From assembly GCA_017643025.1 (NCBI GenBank), contig JAEPOG010000004.1:124001-188000 (forward strand): a DNA stretch of 64,000 bases, given 5' to 3'. Origin of the DNA: Rhizobiaceae bacterium (GTDB lineage Bacteria > Pseudomonadota > Alphaproteobacteria > Rhizobiales > Rhizobiaceae). The notes beneath the pieces are model-generated. The model was not told where the DNA came from and ran no database searches. It saw nothing but the letters and a program-made list of their open reading frames with translations. Below are positions 18,480 through 27,684 of the stretch, in pieces. A program made the position numbers and the translations under genes. The number at the start of each line of letters is the position of its first letter. Within the stretch, counting starts at the first letter, position 1.

Positions 18480-18488
18480 CACCTGCTG

Positions 18489-19106
18489 TCAGAACAGCGT
18501 GTCAAGTTCGGGTATCCGGTCGCGCAAGAGCGCAACGGTGACGGCCGCTCCCACGATGACGCCGATCACGACAAGTGCGAAGCCGGACATGATTTCGCTC
18601 TTGCGGTCCGGCTCGGGCACGGAACCTGCCAGTGCTTTCGCGGTGCTGGCGGCCTGCGGCTGAGCGGCCTTTTGCTCCGACTCCGCCTGCGACGACTCCA
18701 GCAAACGCCTGCGCTCAACGATGCGCTCGGCCACATAACGGGTGATCGCCTCGGCGACCGGTTTCGTCTCGCCCGATTCAGCCAGGACGACACGCCCGGC
18801 GCGGGTGTCACGCACGAAACGGTAGCTTCGCTTGTCACGCCCGATAGACACATGCGCCACGGCATCGATCCAGAAACGCGGCTGCGCGCCCGACGAAATC
18901 GCGAAATCGAAGCTTTCGTCGTCAGGCGCGTCCTCGATGACGTCCTGTACTTCCTGCATCAGCAATTCGAGGCGCGTACGCTGCACGTCGCGAAGTTCGT
19001 GAACGACGTCTTCGCGGTCGGCGAGCGCGGACTTGACCTCCAGGATGGCTGCCGAAAGCCGGCGCACATTGTCCTGCTCGATGGCCTTCTCGGTGTTCTC
19101 ACTCAT
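18489..19106 (-). CDS. Uncharacterised tail-anchored protein
   Basis: I do not recognise a named family. The 205-aa product has an acidic helical N terminus (residues 1-60, likely coiled coil: LSAAILEVKSALADREDVVHELRD), and a middle domain with WIDAVAHVSIGRDKRSYRFVRDT. A helix VAEAITRYVAERIVERRRLL, an Ala/Gln-rich linker, and one transmembrane segment near the C terminus (GFALVVIGVIVGAAVTVALL) follow. The orientation suggests a cytoplasmic domain anchored at the inner membrane. A 7-bp inverted repeat lies 22-42 bp upstream. Confidence 0.8.
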   Translation of the reverse strand: MSENTEKAIEQDNVRRLSAAILEVKSALADREDVVHELRDVQRTRLELLMQEVQDVIEDAPDDESFDFAISSGAQPRFWIDAVAHVSIGRDKRSYRFVRDTRAGRVVLAESGETKPVAEAITRYVAERIVERRRLLESSQAESEQKAAQPQAASTAKALAGSVPEPDRKSEIMSGFALVVIGVIVGAAVTVALLRDRIPELDTLF

Positions 19107-19127
19107 GACTGCTTCCCGAACCCAGCA

Positions 19128-19148
19128 CTAAGGTAAACAAAACCTTAG
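19128..19148. repeat. Inverted repeat upstream of the tail-anchored protein gene
   Basis: CTAAGGT-AAACAAA-ACCTTAG is a perfect 7-bp inverted repeat. No T run follows on the minus strand, so it is more likely an operator than a terminator for the upstream-lying gene. Confidence 0.4.
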
Positions 19149-19211
19149 CACATTCATGGCGGCATGTGGGCGCACTGCACAAACAAGGTTTACGCTGCGA
19201 CGCCTGCCCGG

Positions 19212-19964
19212 TCAGCGGGCCGTGGTTTCGACAAGCCGAGCCGCAAAATCAGGGACCTCCAGCGGCAGCATGTGCCCGACATTCGGCAGGACACGGACCG
19301 AGAAGCCGTTCGGGAGATCGCTGGCGTGCGCGACCGGAAGCACGTTGTCGATTGTCCCCCAGGCAACGGAGACAGGCATATTGAGCTCGGCCATGCGCTC
19401 GCGCGGGATGGCGCCCTGTTGGTCGTCGCGCATGATCGCCTTTGCCAGCACCGCAAAAGCATCGGTCTGCCCTTCCCGGGCGCGCAAGGTCACCTCATGT
19501 TCCACCTGCTCGTCTGGCACCGGCGTTTGCCATCCCGTCATCGCTTCGAGAGTGGCCCGCACCTCGGCAGCCGTCTTCGCCTCCGCGTGCCTGCGCAACA
19601 ACCGGGCATTGATTTCGGGACCGAAACCGCCGGGCGCAAACAGCGTCATTGAAGCAAAGCGCTGCGGCTGCTCAAGGGCCATCAGCATGGCGATCGCACC
19701 GCCCATCGAGTGACCGGCAATGTGAACCCGGTCGAGGCCACGCTCCGCGAGGTCGGCGAGCAGCACCTTGGCGGTCGCGCCCGGCGAATATTTGTCTGCC
19801 CAGGGATGGGAATTGCCGTGACCGGGCAGATCGTATGCGATGACCCGAAATGACTTGGCGAGGATCGGCTCCACCTCGCGCCAGACGGCGTGGCTGCCCG
19901 CGAAACCGTGAAGGAGCGCAACGGTCTCGCCGCCCGTCCCCGTCTCCCGCGCAAATGGCCGCAT
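19212..19964 (-). CDS. Alpha/beta-hydrolase
   Basis: The 250-aa enzyme shows the full catalytic set: oxyanion region LLHGFAGSHAVW, nucleophile elbow GHSMGG (Ser about 91), acid in VAWGTIDNVLP, and His in NVGHMLPLE. ATG 19964 follows GAGGAG at 5 bp. The long upstream extension of the frame (76 residues, Ser/Arg-rich) overlaps the end of the next gene out of frame and is not coding. Fold and motif spacing resemble the acetoin dehydrogenase E2-associated and BioH-like hydrolases. Substrate not assignable. Confidence 0.88.
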   Translation of the reverse strand: MRPFARETGTGGETVALLHGFAGSHAVWREVEPILAKSFRVIAYDLPGHGNSHPWADKYSPGATAKVLLADLAERGLDRVHIAGHSMGGAIAMLMALEQPQRFASMTLFAPGGFGPEINARLLRRHAEAKTAAEVRATLEAMTGWQTPVPDEQVEHEVTLRAREGQTDAFAVLAKAIMRDDQQGAIPRERMAELNMPVSVAWGTIDNVLPVAHASDLPNGFSVRVLPNVGHMLPLEVPDFAARLVETTAR

Positions 19965-20028
19965 CGCCGCTCCTCTTCGTGCGCCGACAAAGCACGAGCG
20001 GCAGGTCGAGTAAAGCGACGGCTGGGTA

Positions 20029-21747
20029 TCAGGAGGCGGAAACGAGGCCGGCGGCGCTGATCGCTTTGACGAGCTTGTCCGTAAGGTCGGCAGGATAGCG
20101 CGCATCAACGAAGAATTCGCGCGGATTGGCCGCAAAAGCTGGATAATACTCGATGATTTCCGCCCGCAGTTGCTCCGATTTCGGCGTATCACCCCTTGTG
20201 TGGGCGACGATCATGCGGACTGCCAGATAGTGAGCCCGCCTCGTCGTTTCGAGTGCGACCGATGCGTTGGCGGCGACCGTCATGTCATCGCGCATGAAGG
20301 CCGCAAGGAAGAGCGAATAGTCCCACCAGCCCGGGTGAGCGCTCGATGAGCGGACGGCGCGCTCCAGAATCGGCTGCGCCTCGGCATAGGCCCCGGAAAA
20401 CACGAGCCCATACGCATAAGAAGCCGCCATGCTGAGATCGAAGCGATTCAGCTCGTAGGCCTTGCGCATCCATGTCAGGCCCTCGGCCTCGCTGCTCAAC
20501 CGGGTCAGCAGGTACCCGTAGGCTCGATGTGCGTATGGGCTCGTCGGTCCGAGCTGGATCGCCTTGCGCGCGCACTCCATCGCGCTCTCGCGCGAGAACT
20601 GTTCGGCATACGCATAGCGGCTCACCATGCCCTGCAGTTTGAGCGACGCCATTTCCGAGTAGACGAGCGGCGAACTCAGGCCGTCCTGCTCCAACGTCTT
20701 CATGCAGTCATAGGCGCGAACGAACAACTCCTCGCTCGGATCGCGGTAGTAGTAGTCGTTCATCAGCAGGCAGTCCGTCAGCGGCGACATGAGCCTGTTG
20801 TTCGCAATGAAAGCGTAAATGGCGCCGGACGCCGGCGCGACGCTGGTCAAAAGGTCGGCGATCATGTCCTCGGCACGGCTGGGATCAATGTCGCGCGTGA
20901 TGATCGATCTTGCCGTTGACGCGTGCCGAACATCGATTCTCACCTGCCTTTCGTGCGGAACCGGCGACACGAGAAACAGGAACTCGGCCCGCGGCTCGGC
21001 GGGTGGCTCAGACGGCTCGTAAGGTCGAGCAATGTAGTCCAGTGTATCGAAACCGGATAACGCCCCCGACAGGATGGCGGCGACCTTGCCGACGTCGCCG
21101 CCAGGCTCCTCGACGTTGATATGGACCGCGGGCAGCCAGGCTCCTATTGCGGCCGTCACCCTGCCGTCCGGTGGCGGCACGCCAGCGGCTTCGGGCACAC
21201 CAAATCCGATCCTGTAGATAACGAAGGCCAGCAGGACGATGACCGCGCCCATCGCCACCCAGAAAAGGCGCAGATGACGCACCACGTTGGCAGGAGGGCG
21301 GCTGATATGCCGGCGTTCCTGAGGATGAGCGGTGCCTGCCCGTTCCATCCCCGGTTGAGCCTGATCGGCGGCTGCCTCAGCCAGGTCGCTCGAATGGTCG
21401 GGGGCGGCGGTGAGCGAATATGAGGGAACGTAGCTGCCGAGCGGAATCTCGATGCGCAGTCGCTCTTCGGCGCCTTCCGTGTCGTAGTACTGATCGAGGA
21501 GGTCTCGCAGCCGACGCGCCTGGACACGAACAACGGCATCGGTCGAGGGATCGAACTCATCATCCCGGCCGAATACGTCAAGAGCTATCGCGTAGCCCTT
21601 CAGGGCATCCGCTTCGCCGGCCTGCTCACGAGTAACCAGATAACGGAGAAGGTCGCGCGCACGGCCCGACCGGCCAAACGTGTCGCTCCCAAGCACCCTT
21701 TCGAGCGCGTCTCCCACGTCGCTGGTGGAAGGCGTCAGGCGCGGCAA
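20029..21747 (-). CDS. Membrane-anchored TPR protein with putative N-terminal DNA-binding domain
   Basis: This 572-aa protein starts with a helical domain (residues 15-85) containing RDLLRYLVTREQAGE, LKGYAIALDVFGR and DAVVRVQARRLRDLLDQYY. I know this pattern as the N terminus of rhizobial proteins annotated as adenylate-cyclase-like or CadC-like TPR regulators. A transmembrane helix follows (LFWVAMGAVIVLLAFVIYRI, about 160-180). The periplasmic part has TPR-like repeats (ARKAIQLGPTSPYAHRAYGYLL; GLTWMRKAYELNRFDLSMAASY). The layout suggests one-component transmembrane signalling. The start is TTG 21747 with AAGGGAG 8 bp upstream. Confidence 0.7.
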   Translation of the reverse strand: MPRLTPSTSDVGDALERVLGSDTFGRSGRARDLLRYLVTREQAGEADALKGYAIALDVFGRDDEFDPSTDAVVRVQARRLRDLLDQYYDTEGAEERLRIEIPLGSYVPSYSLTAAPDHSSDLAEAAADQAQPGMERAGTAHPQERRHISRPPANVVRHLRLFWVAMGAVIVLLAFVIYRIGFGVPEAAGVPPPDGRVTAAIGAWLPAVHINVEEPGGDVGKVAAILSGALSGFDTLDYIARPYEPSEPPAEPRAEFLFLVSPVPHERQVRIDVRHASTARSIITRDIDPSRAEDMIADLLTSVAPASGAIYAFIANNRLMSPLTDCLLMNDYYYRDPSEELFVRAYDCMKTLEQDGLSSPLVYSEMASLKLQGMVSRYAYAEQFSRESAMECARKAIQLGPTSPYAHRAYGYLLTRLSSEAEGLTWMRKAYELNRFDLSMAASYAYGLVFSGAYAEAQPILERAVRSSSAHPGWWDYSLFLAAFMRDDMTVAANASVALETTRRAHYLAVRMIVAHTRGDTPKSEQLRAEIIEYYPAFAANPREFFVDARYPADLTDKLVKAISAAGLVSAS

Positions 21748-21854
21748 GCTCCCATCTCCCTTCCGTTGGGTTAGCTTGTGATCATACGCTTGATTAGAAG
21801 CTGCACAAGTGCGCGATCGCGCTATCCGCGACCGCGCTCTCGGTTAGTCTTGGC

Positions 21855-23570
21855 TTACTGACTGGTGCTCTTGAGCAATATCCGGTTGGCAGCGGAAACA
21901 ACGGCTTCAAGCGACGCGGCGACAATGTTGGTATTGATGCCGGCCCCGAACAGTTTCCCGCCCGGATATTCCATCTCCATGTAGCAGATGGCTGCCGCGT
22001 TGGACCCGCGCTGCATGGAATGCTCCGAGTAGTCGACCACGGAAAGCTCGATTCCGATGTGCTTGGATAGCGCATCGACGAACCCGTCCACCGGTCCCGT
22101 TCCCGAGCCGGCAATGGTGATTTCGCGCCCGCCATCCGTGACGGTCGCTTCCACGCTCCGGCGTCCTTGGCCCGTTTCTGCCGGAAAGGTGCGATGGTCG
22201 AGGAACTTCAACCGCCCCTCCGGCTGATCGACATAGGTTTCCAGAAACAGCTCGTAGATGCGCTTCGAAGGCAGTTCGCGCCCTTCTCCGTCAGTGATCT
22301 TCTGGATCGCCCGGCTGAACTCGACCTGCAGATTGCGCGGGAGGTTGAGGCCGTAGTCCGCCTGCATGACGTAGGCGATACCGCCCTTCCCTGACTGCGA
22401 GTTGATGCGGATGATCGCCTCATAGCTGCGGCCGACGTCGCGCGGGTCGATCGGCAGGTACGGGACCTCCCAAAGCTCCTTGTTTGCCCTCTTGAAGGCC
22501 TTCATGCCCTTGTTGATGGCGTCCTGATGCGACCCCGAAAAAGCCGTGTAGACGAGCTCGCCGACATACGGATGCCGCTCGGGAATGCGCATCTGGTTCG
22601 AATACTCGAACACGTCTTTCATGCGCGTGATGTCCGAGCAGTCGAGCATCGGGTCGACACCCTGCGTGTACATGTTCAGCGCAAGGGTGACGATGTCGAC
22701 ATTGCCGGTGCGCTCGCCATTGCCGAACAACGTGCCTTCGACCCGGTCGGCGCCGGCCATCAGGCCGAGTTCGGTTGCGGCAATGCCGGTTCCGCGGTCG
22801 TTGTGCGGATGCAACGAGACGATAAGGCTGTCGCGGCGGTCGAGATTGCGGCACATCCATTCGATCTGGTCGGCATGGATGTTCGGCGTCGACATCTCGA
22901 CGGTCGCCGGCAGGTTTATGATGAGCTTGTTGTCCGGCGTCGGGTCGACGATCTCGGTGACCGCGTTGCAGATTTCGAGCGCTACTTCGAGTTCGGTGCC
23001 GGTAAAGCTCTCGGGCGAATACTGGAAGCGATAGCCGCCACCCGATTTCGCCGCCATATCGGTGATCATCTTGGCGGCGTCGGTGGCGATCTCCTTGATG
23101 CCGGCAACGTCTTTCTCGAACACGACCCGGCGCTGCAACTCGCTGGTTGAATTGTAGAAATGCACGATCGGGCGGTTGGAACCCTCCAGCGATTCGAAGG
23201 TCCGTGCGATCAGTTCGGGCCGGCACTGCACCAGCACCTGCAATGACACGTCGTCCGGCACACCGCCTTCGTTTATCGCCCAGCGCGCAAAGTCGAAATC
23301 CGTTTGCGACGCGGAAGGGAAACCGATCTCGATTTCCTTGAACCCCATGTCGAGCAGAAGGCTGAACATGCGGGCCTTGCGCTCGTGGCCCATCGGGTCG
23401 ATCAGCGCCTGATTGCCGTCGCGCAGGTCGACCGAGCACCAGATCGGCGCGGTTTCGATACGTTTCGACGGCCAGGTGCGGTCGTCCAGCCCCAATTGCG
23501 GATATGCCTGATATTTGCGCGCGGCATTGGGCATGCCCTTCGCGGACGAGATGTCATCTCGCTTGTTCAT
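21855..23570 (-). CDS. leuA: 2-Isopropylmalate synthase
   Basis: LeuA condenses acetyl-CoA with 2-oxoisovalerate, the first step of leucine synthesis. The 571-aa length and the N terminus (YPQLGLDDRTWPSKRIETAPIW) mark the longer LeuA type. Visible motifs are SVDLRDGNQALIDPM (catalytic Arg and metal Asp), ISLHPHNDRGTG-like VSLHPHNDRGTGIAA (metal HxH), and the C-terminal allosteric domain (GTGPVDGFVDALSKHIGIEL) that binds leucine. GGAG lies 9 bp before the ATG. The leader region contains a Leu-rich open frame and alternative hairpins that could form an attenuator. Confidence 0.96.
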   Translation of the reverse strand: MNKRDDISSAKGMPNAARKYQAYPQLGLDDRTWPSKRIETAPIWCSVDLRDGNQALIDPMGHERKARMFSLLLDMGFKEIEIGFPSASQTDFDFARWAINEGGVPDDVSLQVLVQCRPELIARTFESLEGSNRPIVHFYNSTSELQRRVVFEKDVAGIKEIATDAAKMITDMAAKSGGGYRFQYSPESFTGTELEVALEICNAVTEIVDPTPDNKLIINLPATVEMSTPNIHADQIEWMCRNLDRRDSLIVSLHPHNDRGTGIAATELGLMAGADRVEGTLFGNGERTGNVDIVTLALNMYTQGVDPMLDCSDITRMKDVFEYSNQMRIPERHPYVGELVYTAFSGSHQDAINKGMKAFKRANKELWEVPYLPIDPRDVGRSYEAIIRINSQSGKGGIAYVMQADYGLNLPRNLQVEFSRAIQKITDGEGRELPSKRIYELFLETYVDQPEGRLKFLDHRTFPAETGQGRRSVEATVTDGGREITIAGSGTGPVDGFVDALSKHIGIELSVVDYSEHSMQRGSNAAAICYMEMEYPGGKLFGAGINTNIVAASLEAVVSAANRILLKSTSQ

Positions 23571-23634
23571 GGTCTTGGCTCCGTCGGAGTCACGGCTTCA
23601 TGGCGCGTGACACGAAATAATCTCGATGTGTGGC

Positions 23635-23805
23635 AAGGAGCAGCAAAGCCGCGGCGGGCTCGTTTCGACCGCCGGGTGCTCCTTCTCAGCGAGCCCGGCG
23701 ATCGCCGCTAAGGCCGAGTAGACGGAGCGTCGAGAAAAGCGCGCGAACGGTCTCGCCCGCGAGAGCGGACGTTTCCGAGACCGGCAATTTGGCACGCGTC
23801 AACAT
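23635..23805 (-). promoter_or_regulatory. Possible leuA leader with Leu-rich peptide frame
   Basis: A 39-codon frame (ATG 23805 to TGA 23686) contains LFSTLRLLGLSG, with five Leu codons in nine, just before its stop. Two mutually exclusive foldings follow: CGGGCTCG with CGAGCCCG (23655-23662/23690-23697), overlapping the stop, and AAGGAGCA with TGCTCCTT (23635-23642/23677-23684). No U run follows and the frame has no good ribosome binding site, so attenuation is only a possibility. Confidence 0.3.
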
Positions 23806-23849
23806 GGGCGGCGTGATAGCGCGAAGACGCTGCCTAGGCAAGGGCGGGC

Positions 23850-24101
23850 TTAGAGGACGCCGCCGAGGTAGATGATCGCGACCACCACGGCGGCGGCGGT
23901 TGCCACCAGGCTGAGCGTCGGCACGGACAGCGTGCCGAACCTCCCGACAAACCAAAACAGGGTCGCCGCCGTGAGGACGATTGCGATGGTTGCACCCACC
24001 GCTTCGCTGAAACCGAGCAATTCGACGCAGAGTGCCGGCACGACCATGATGGCCAGACCGCCCGCGATACCGAGCACCATTCCCCGAATGAAGATTGGCA
24101 T
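23850..24101 (-). CDS. Small integral membrane protein
   Basis: The 83-aa product is almost wholly hydrophobic, with three likely transmembrane helices (residues 4-28, 35-53, 60-82) and few charged residues. GGGGAGG lies 8 bp before the ATG, which is strong evidence that it is translated. I do not recognise the family. It starts 84 bp after the AbrB-family transporter stop on the same strand, so the two may be co-transcribed. Confidence 0.75.
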   Translation of the reverse strand: MPIFIRGMVLGIAGGLAIMVVPALCVELLGFSEAVGATIAIVLTAATLFWFVGRFGTLSVPTLSLVATAAAVVVAIIYLGGVL

Positions 24102-24185
24102 CGTAGTCGCCTCCCCTAAGGCCCCTGTACGCTCGATGGATGCTAGCCGATGACGGGGCGATTTTCACCCGCCGTGCCCACCGGC

Positions 24186-25259
24186 TTAGGTGCGGACCCA
24201 GCCGGCGACCAGTTTGGCCATGCTGGGCCCGAGAACAAGCACGATGAGGAACCGGAGCATCTGAAGCGCCATGACGAATGTGATGTCCACGCCGTCAGCG
24301 GCTGTTGCGATTATGGCGACCGAATCCATCCCGCCGGGGCTGGTGGCCAGATAGGCAGTCAGCGGATCGACGCCCGCGAGCTCGACCAGCAGGAACGCGA
24401 TCCCGCCACAGATCACGATGAGTGCGAGGATCGCGGCTGTTACCTGAGCAAGCGACCGGCGTATCTGGCTGATCGTCTCGCGGCTGAATTTCAGGCCGAT
24501 GGTCCAGCCGACGACTGCATAGCTTGCCGCGAGAAGCCACTCCGGCAGGTGGAAGCTCACGCCGAACCCGGTTTTGAGCGCGAATGCCAGCACCATCGTG
24601 CCGATGAACTGCGGCGACGGCATGCGCATGAGACGTCCCACCCATGGCCCGGCAGCAACGACAAACGCTGTTGCAGCCAGAGGTCCAACCTCGAGAGGCG
24701 GGAACCAGACGATGTCCGCGACGCCACTTTCGCCGACCCAGAGCCGCGCAATCGCCGCGGCGGCTGCCGTTACCAGGATCACGCGGTAGTATTGCATGAA
24801 TGCGACTAGCCGCTGGTCGGCGCCGAACGCCCCCGCCATGAGCACCATGGCCGACGCCGCGCCGGGCGCTGAGCCCCAGACAGCGGTTGTACCGGGAAGT
24901 ATTCTCCAGCGGCTGATCAGCCAGCCGAGAAAGCTGCTGGCGACAAGCGTGACCACGACGCTGCCGACGAGGACCGGCCAGTTTTCCATGAACGCCGGCA
25001 GGAACTCCGGCGACAGCGAGTTTGCCACGAGGCAGGCGACGACGGCCTGCGCCACAACGAAAGCCGGCTGCGGCATGCGGATGGATGCACCGAAGACGCC
25101 GAACGCGACCGCCACCAGCATCGGGCCGATAAGCAAGGCGGCCGGAAAGGAAGCGGCTTCCAGACCGGTGCCAAGTAGACCGGAAAGCAGGACCAGCCCC
25201 ACCCATTGCTGCCATGGAGGCAGCCGGGCCAGCCAGTTTCCTGCTTCGGGTCCGGTCAC
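24186..25259 (-). CDS. AbrB-family membrane transporter
   Basis: The 357-aa protein has about ten transmembrane helices in two homologous halves, each with the AbrB-duplication motif: LEAASFPAALLIGPMLVAVAFG in the first and FSRETISQIRRSLAQVTAAILALI in the second. The loop PGTTAVWGSAPGAASAMVLMAGAFGADQRLVAFMQYYRV is the family signature. Some members are called putative ammonia monooxygenase, which is misleading: this is a transporter-like protein of unknown substrate. The start is GTG 25259. Do not confuse it with the DNA-binding AbrB. Confidence 0.85.
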   Translation of the reverse strand: MTGPEAGNWLARLPPWQQWVGLVLLSGLLGTGLEAASFPAALLIGPMLVAVAFGVFGASIRMPQPAFVVAQAVVACLVANSLSPEFLPAFMENWPVLVGSVVVTLVASSFLGWLISRWRILPGTTAVWGSAPGAASAMVLMAGAFGADQRLVAFMQYYRVILVTAAAAAIARLWVGESGVADIVWFPPLEVGPLAATAFVVAAGPWVGRLMRMPSPQFIGTMVLAFALKTGFGVSFHLPEWLLAASYAVVGWTIGLKFSRETISQIRRSLAQVTAAILALIVICGGIAFLLVELAGVDPLTAYLATSPGGMDSVAIIATAADGVDITFVMALQMLRFLIVLVLGPSMAKLVAGWVRT

Positions 25260-25295
25260 GGCCGGCGCATTTGGTGTTCGAAAGGCATGTTCCGC

Positions 25296-27485
25296 CTACG
25301 CCGCTTTCACCTTCGCCTTGCGCGGCAGATGCGCCACCACATTCTCGATCATGCGCATGCCGGCATTCTGGCCGAGTGTCATGATTGACTCCGGGTGGAA
25401 CTGAACCGCCGCGACAGGCTCGCGCTTGTGTTCAAACGCCATGACCACGCCGTCCTCCGTCTCGGCGGTCACGAGGAAATCCTCAGGCAGGCGCGACGGG
25501 TCGGCGAAGATCGAGTGGTAGCGGCCGACTGTGACCTCCTTCGGCAGGCCGGAGAAGACGACGCCCGGCTTGTTGACGCGAATGCGCGACGGCTTGCCGT
25601 GCATCGGCTCGTGCAACTGCCTGAGTTCGCCGCCATAGGCCTCGGCCAGCGCCTGCAGCCCCAAGCAAACTCCAAATATCGGCAGGTCGCGGGCTCGGGC
25701 GCGGGCGATGGTTGCCTTGCAGTCGAAATCCTTCGGCATTCCCGGTCCGGGGGACAGCACGACGAGGTCGGGCTGCACGCGATCGAACACGTCGTCTCCA
25801 ACCGGCGAGCGAACGGTAACCACCTTTGCGCCGGTCTGGCGGAAGTAGTTTGCCAGCGTGTGGACGAAACTGTCCTCGTGATCGACGAGCAGGATGGACA
25901 GCCCCTCGCCCACACGTGCAGCGCTGCGTTCCTTGGAGGACGCGTTGCCAGCAGAGGCCTCGCGGATGGCTGCCAGCATGGCGGACGCCTTGAGTTCGGT
26001 TTCCGCCTCTTCTTCCTCTGGATTGGAATCGTTGAGCAGCGTCGCACCGGCTCGCACCTCAGCCAGCCCGTCCTTGATACGGATCGTGCGCAGCGTGAGA
26101 CCGGTGTTCATGTCGCCGTTGAAATGCACCATGCCGATGGCGCCGCCATACCAGGCGCGCGGGCTCTTCTCGTGGTTTTCGATGAAGCGCATCGCCCACA
26201 GTTTGGGCGCGCCGGTGACGGTCACGGCCCAGGCATGGCTAAGGAACGCATCGAAGGCGTCCATGCCTTCGCGCAAGCGGCCCTCGATGTGGTCGACCGT
26301 ATGGATCAAGCGCGAATACATCTCGATCTGTCGCCGTCCGATGACGCGCACCGAGCCCGGCTCGCAGACCCGGCTCTTGTCGTTTCGGTCGACGTCGGAG
26401 CACATCGTAAGTTCGCTCTCGTCCTTCTTTGAGTTGAGCAGCTTCAGTATCTGCTCACTGTCGGAGATGGCGTCGTCGCCGCGCCTGATCGTGCCCGAGA
26501 TCGGGCAGGTCTCGACGCGCCGGCCGGATACGCGCACGAACATCTCCGGCGATGCTCCGATCAGATATTCGCGCTCGCCGAGATTGATGAAGAAGGAATA
26601 GGGCGACGGGTTGATCGTCTTTAGGCGCCGCGCGATATCCGCCGGCGAGGACTCGCACCGTTCGTAGAAAAGCTGGCCGGGCACAACCTCGAACAGGTCG
26701 CCGCGGCGGAAACTTTCCTTGGCCTTCTCGACCAAACGCGCATATTCGCCCGGCTGGTGATCGCCGCGCGGCGGCTGGACAGTTGTGCGTGCGAACGGCA
26801 TTTCCTCGCCGCCACGTTCAAGCCCTTCGGTCGAGAAGCCGTCCCCGGCATAGTCGTAGCGGTCGTGCCAGGCCTTGGCCGAGTAGTGGTCAACGACCAG
26901 GATTTCATCCGGCAAGTACAGCACGAGGTCGCGCTGGCTTTCGCCGCGCTCGAGCTTCTGCTCGACCGGGTCGAACTGAAAAGCGAGATCGTAGCCGAAC
27001 GCACCGTAGAGGCCGAGATTGCTGTCCTCGCCGGTGCGGAAAAGATCGACCAGCGCGCGAAGAACAGTGAAGACCGTCGGCGCCCGCGAGCGCTCCTCCT
27101 CGACGAACACACGTCCCGGCTCGGTTACGCGCAGTCTGATCTGCTCTGTCGTGACCGCTTCGATTGTGACGTCCGCCAATCCGGCCAGAACGCGTTCGAT
27201 GACAGGCAGCAAAACCTCGCCGCGCTTGTTGAACGCATCGACGCGCACCTCGCGCCCGCGCGCCGTCACCGCCAGAGGCGGATCGACCATAGCCGTGTCC
27301 CAACGCGTATAGCGGCCCGGATATTCGTAGTTGGAAGAGAACACACAGCCGCGCCGCGAGTTCAGTGCGTCGAGATAGGTCTCGATGGCGCCGTCATAGG
27401 GCGTTTCGTGACGACGGCGGGTGATTGTTATCCCGCCGCCCGTCGTAAAGCGCTCGGCACCGTCCTCAAGCAGTTCGGCAGTCAT
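25296..27485 (-). CDS. trpE(G): Fused anthranilate synthase TrpE(G)
   Basis: One 729-aa chain joins the two anthranilate synthase subunits, as in rhizobia and Brucella. Residues about 1-500 are TrpE, with the chorismate-binding part ([29 protein letters not shown] and [12 protein letters not shown]). After a linker, residues about 525-720 are the TrpG glutamine amidotransferase, with nucleophile Cys in [16 protein letters not shown] and the His-Glu pair in QFHPESIM. It makes anthranilate from chorismate and glutamine, the first step of tryptophan synthesis. A Trp-codon leader peptide and attenuator precede it. Confidence 0.97.
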   Translation of the reverse strand: MTAELLEDGAERFTTGGGITITRRRHETPYDGAIETYLDALNSRRGCVFSSNYEYPGRYTRWDTAMVDPPLAVTARGREVRVDAFNKRGEVLLPVIERVLAGLADVTIEAVTTEQIRLRVTEPGRVFVEEERSRAPTVFTVLRALVDLFRTGEDSNLGLYGAFGYDLAFQFDPVEQKLERGESQRDLVLYLPDEILVVDHYSAKAWHDRYDYAGDGFSTEGLERGGEEMPFARTTVQPPRGDHQPGEYARLVEKAKESFRRGDLFEVVPGQLFYERCESSPADIARRLKTINPSPYSFFINLGEREYLIGASPEMFVRVSGRRVETCPISGTIRRGDDAISDSEQILKLLNSKKDESELTMCSDVDRNDKSRVCEPGSVRVIGRRQIEMYSRLIHTVDHIEGRLREGMDAFDAFLSHAWAVTVTGAPKLWAMRFIENHEKSPRAWYGGAIGMVHFNGDMNTGLTLRTIRIKDGLAEVRAGATLLNDSNPEEEEAETELKASAMLAAIREASAGNASSKERSAARVGEGLSILLVDHEDSFVHTLANYFRQTGAKVVTVRSPVGDDVFDRVQPDLVVLSPGPGMPKDFDCKATIARARARDLPIFGVCLGLQALAEAYGGELRQLHEPMHGKPSRIRVNKPGVVFSGLPKEVTVGRYHSIFADPSRLPEDFLVTAETEDGVVMAFEHKREPVAAVQFHPESIMTLGQNAGMRMIENVVAHLPRKAKVKAA

Positions 27486-27524
27486 TCAGCTTCTCCGTTG
27501 CCGCCGCTCAGGGATCCTCGGTGC

Positions 27525-27562
27525 AAACAAAAATGGCCGCCCGGAGATCCCGTTGCGGCCAT
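27525..27562 (-). terminator. Transcription attenuator of trpE(G)
   Basis: ATGGCCGC and GCGGCCAT (27562-27555/27540-27533) form the terminator stem, followed by UUUUUGUUU. The same strand has GCGGCCCGGC right after the leader stop codon (about 27594-27584), which can pair with the GGCCGC arm as an antiterminator. This is the classic trp arrangement: a ribosome stalled at Trp codons favours read-through. Confidence 0.9.
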
Positions 27563-27593
27563 CATATTCACGCACGCGCGCTTCGCCGGGCCG

Positions 27594-27641
27594 CTATAAG
27601 CAGCCCCACCACCACAGATTGCTGGTCGAACGCGTATTCAT
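27594..27641 (-). CDS. trpL: trp leader peptide (15 aa, three consecutive Trp)
   Basis: ATG 27641 opens a 15-codon frame reading MNTRSTSNLWWWGCL, stop TAG 27596-27594. Three consecutive TGG codons sit just before the stop and the attenuator hairpins follow. Sinorhizobium TrpL likewise has three consecutive Trp near its end. The terminated leader RNA (rTrpL) and the peptide have been shown to act in trans in Sinorhizobium, so this short gene may have the same extra roles. The ribosome binding site is weak. Confidence 0.9.
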   Translation of the reverse strand: MNTRSTSNLWWWGCL

Positions 27642-27684
27642 CGATTTCGTCATTAGCGGCGAAACCGGCAACGTGCAACCGGAT

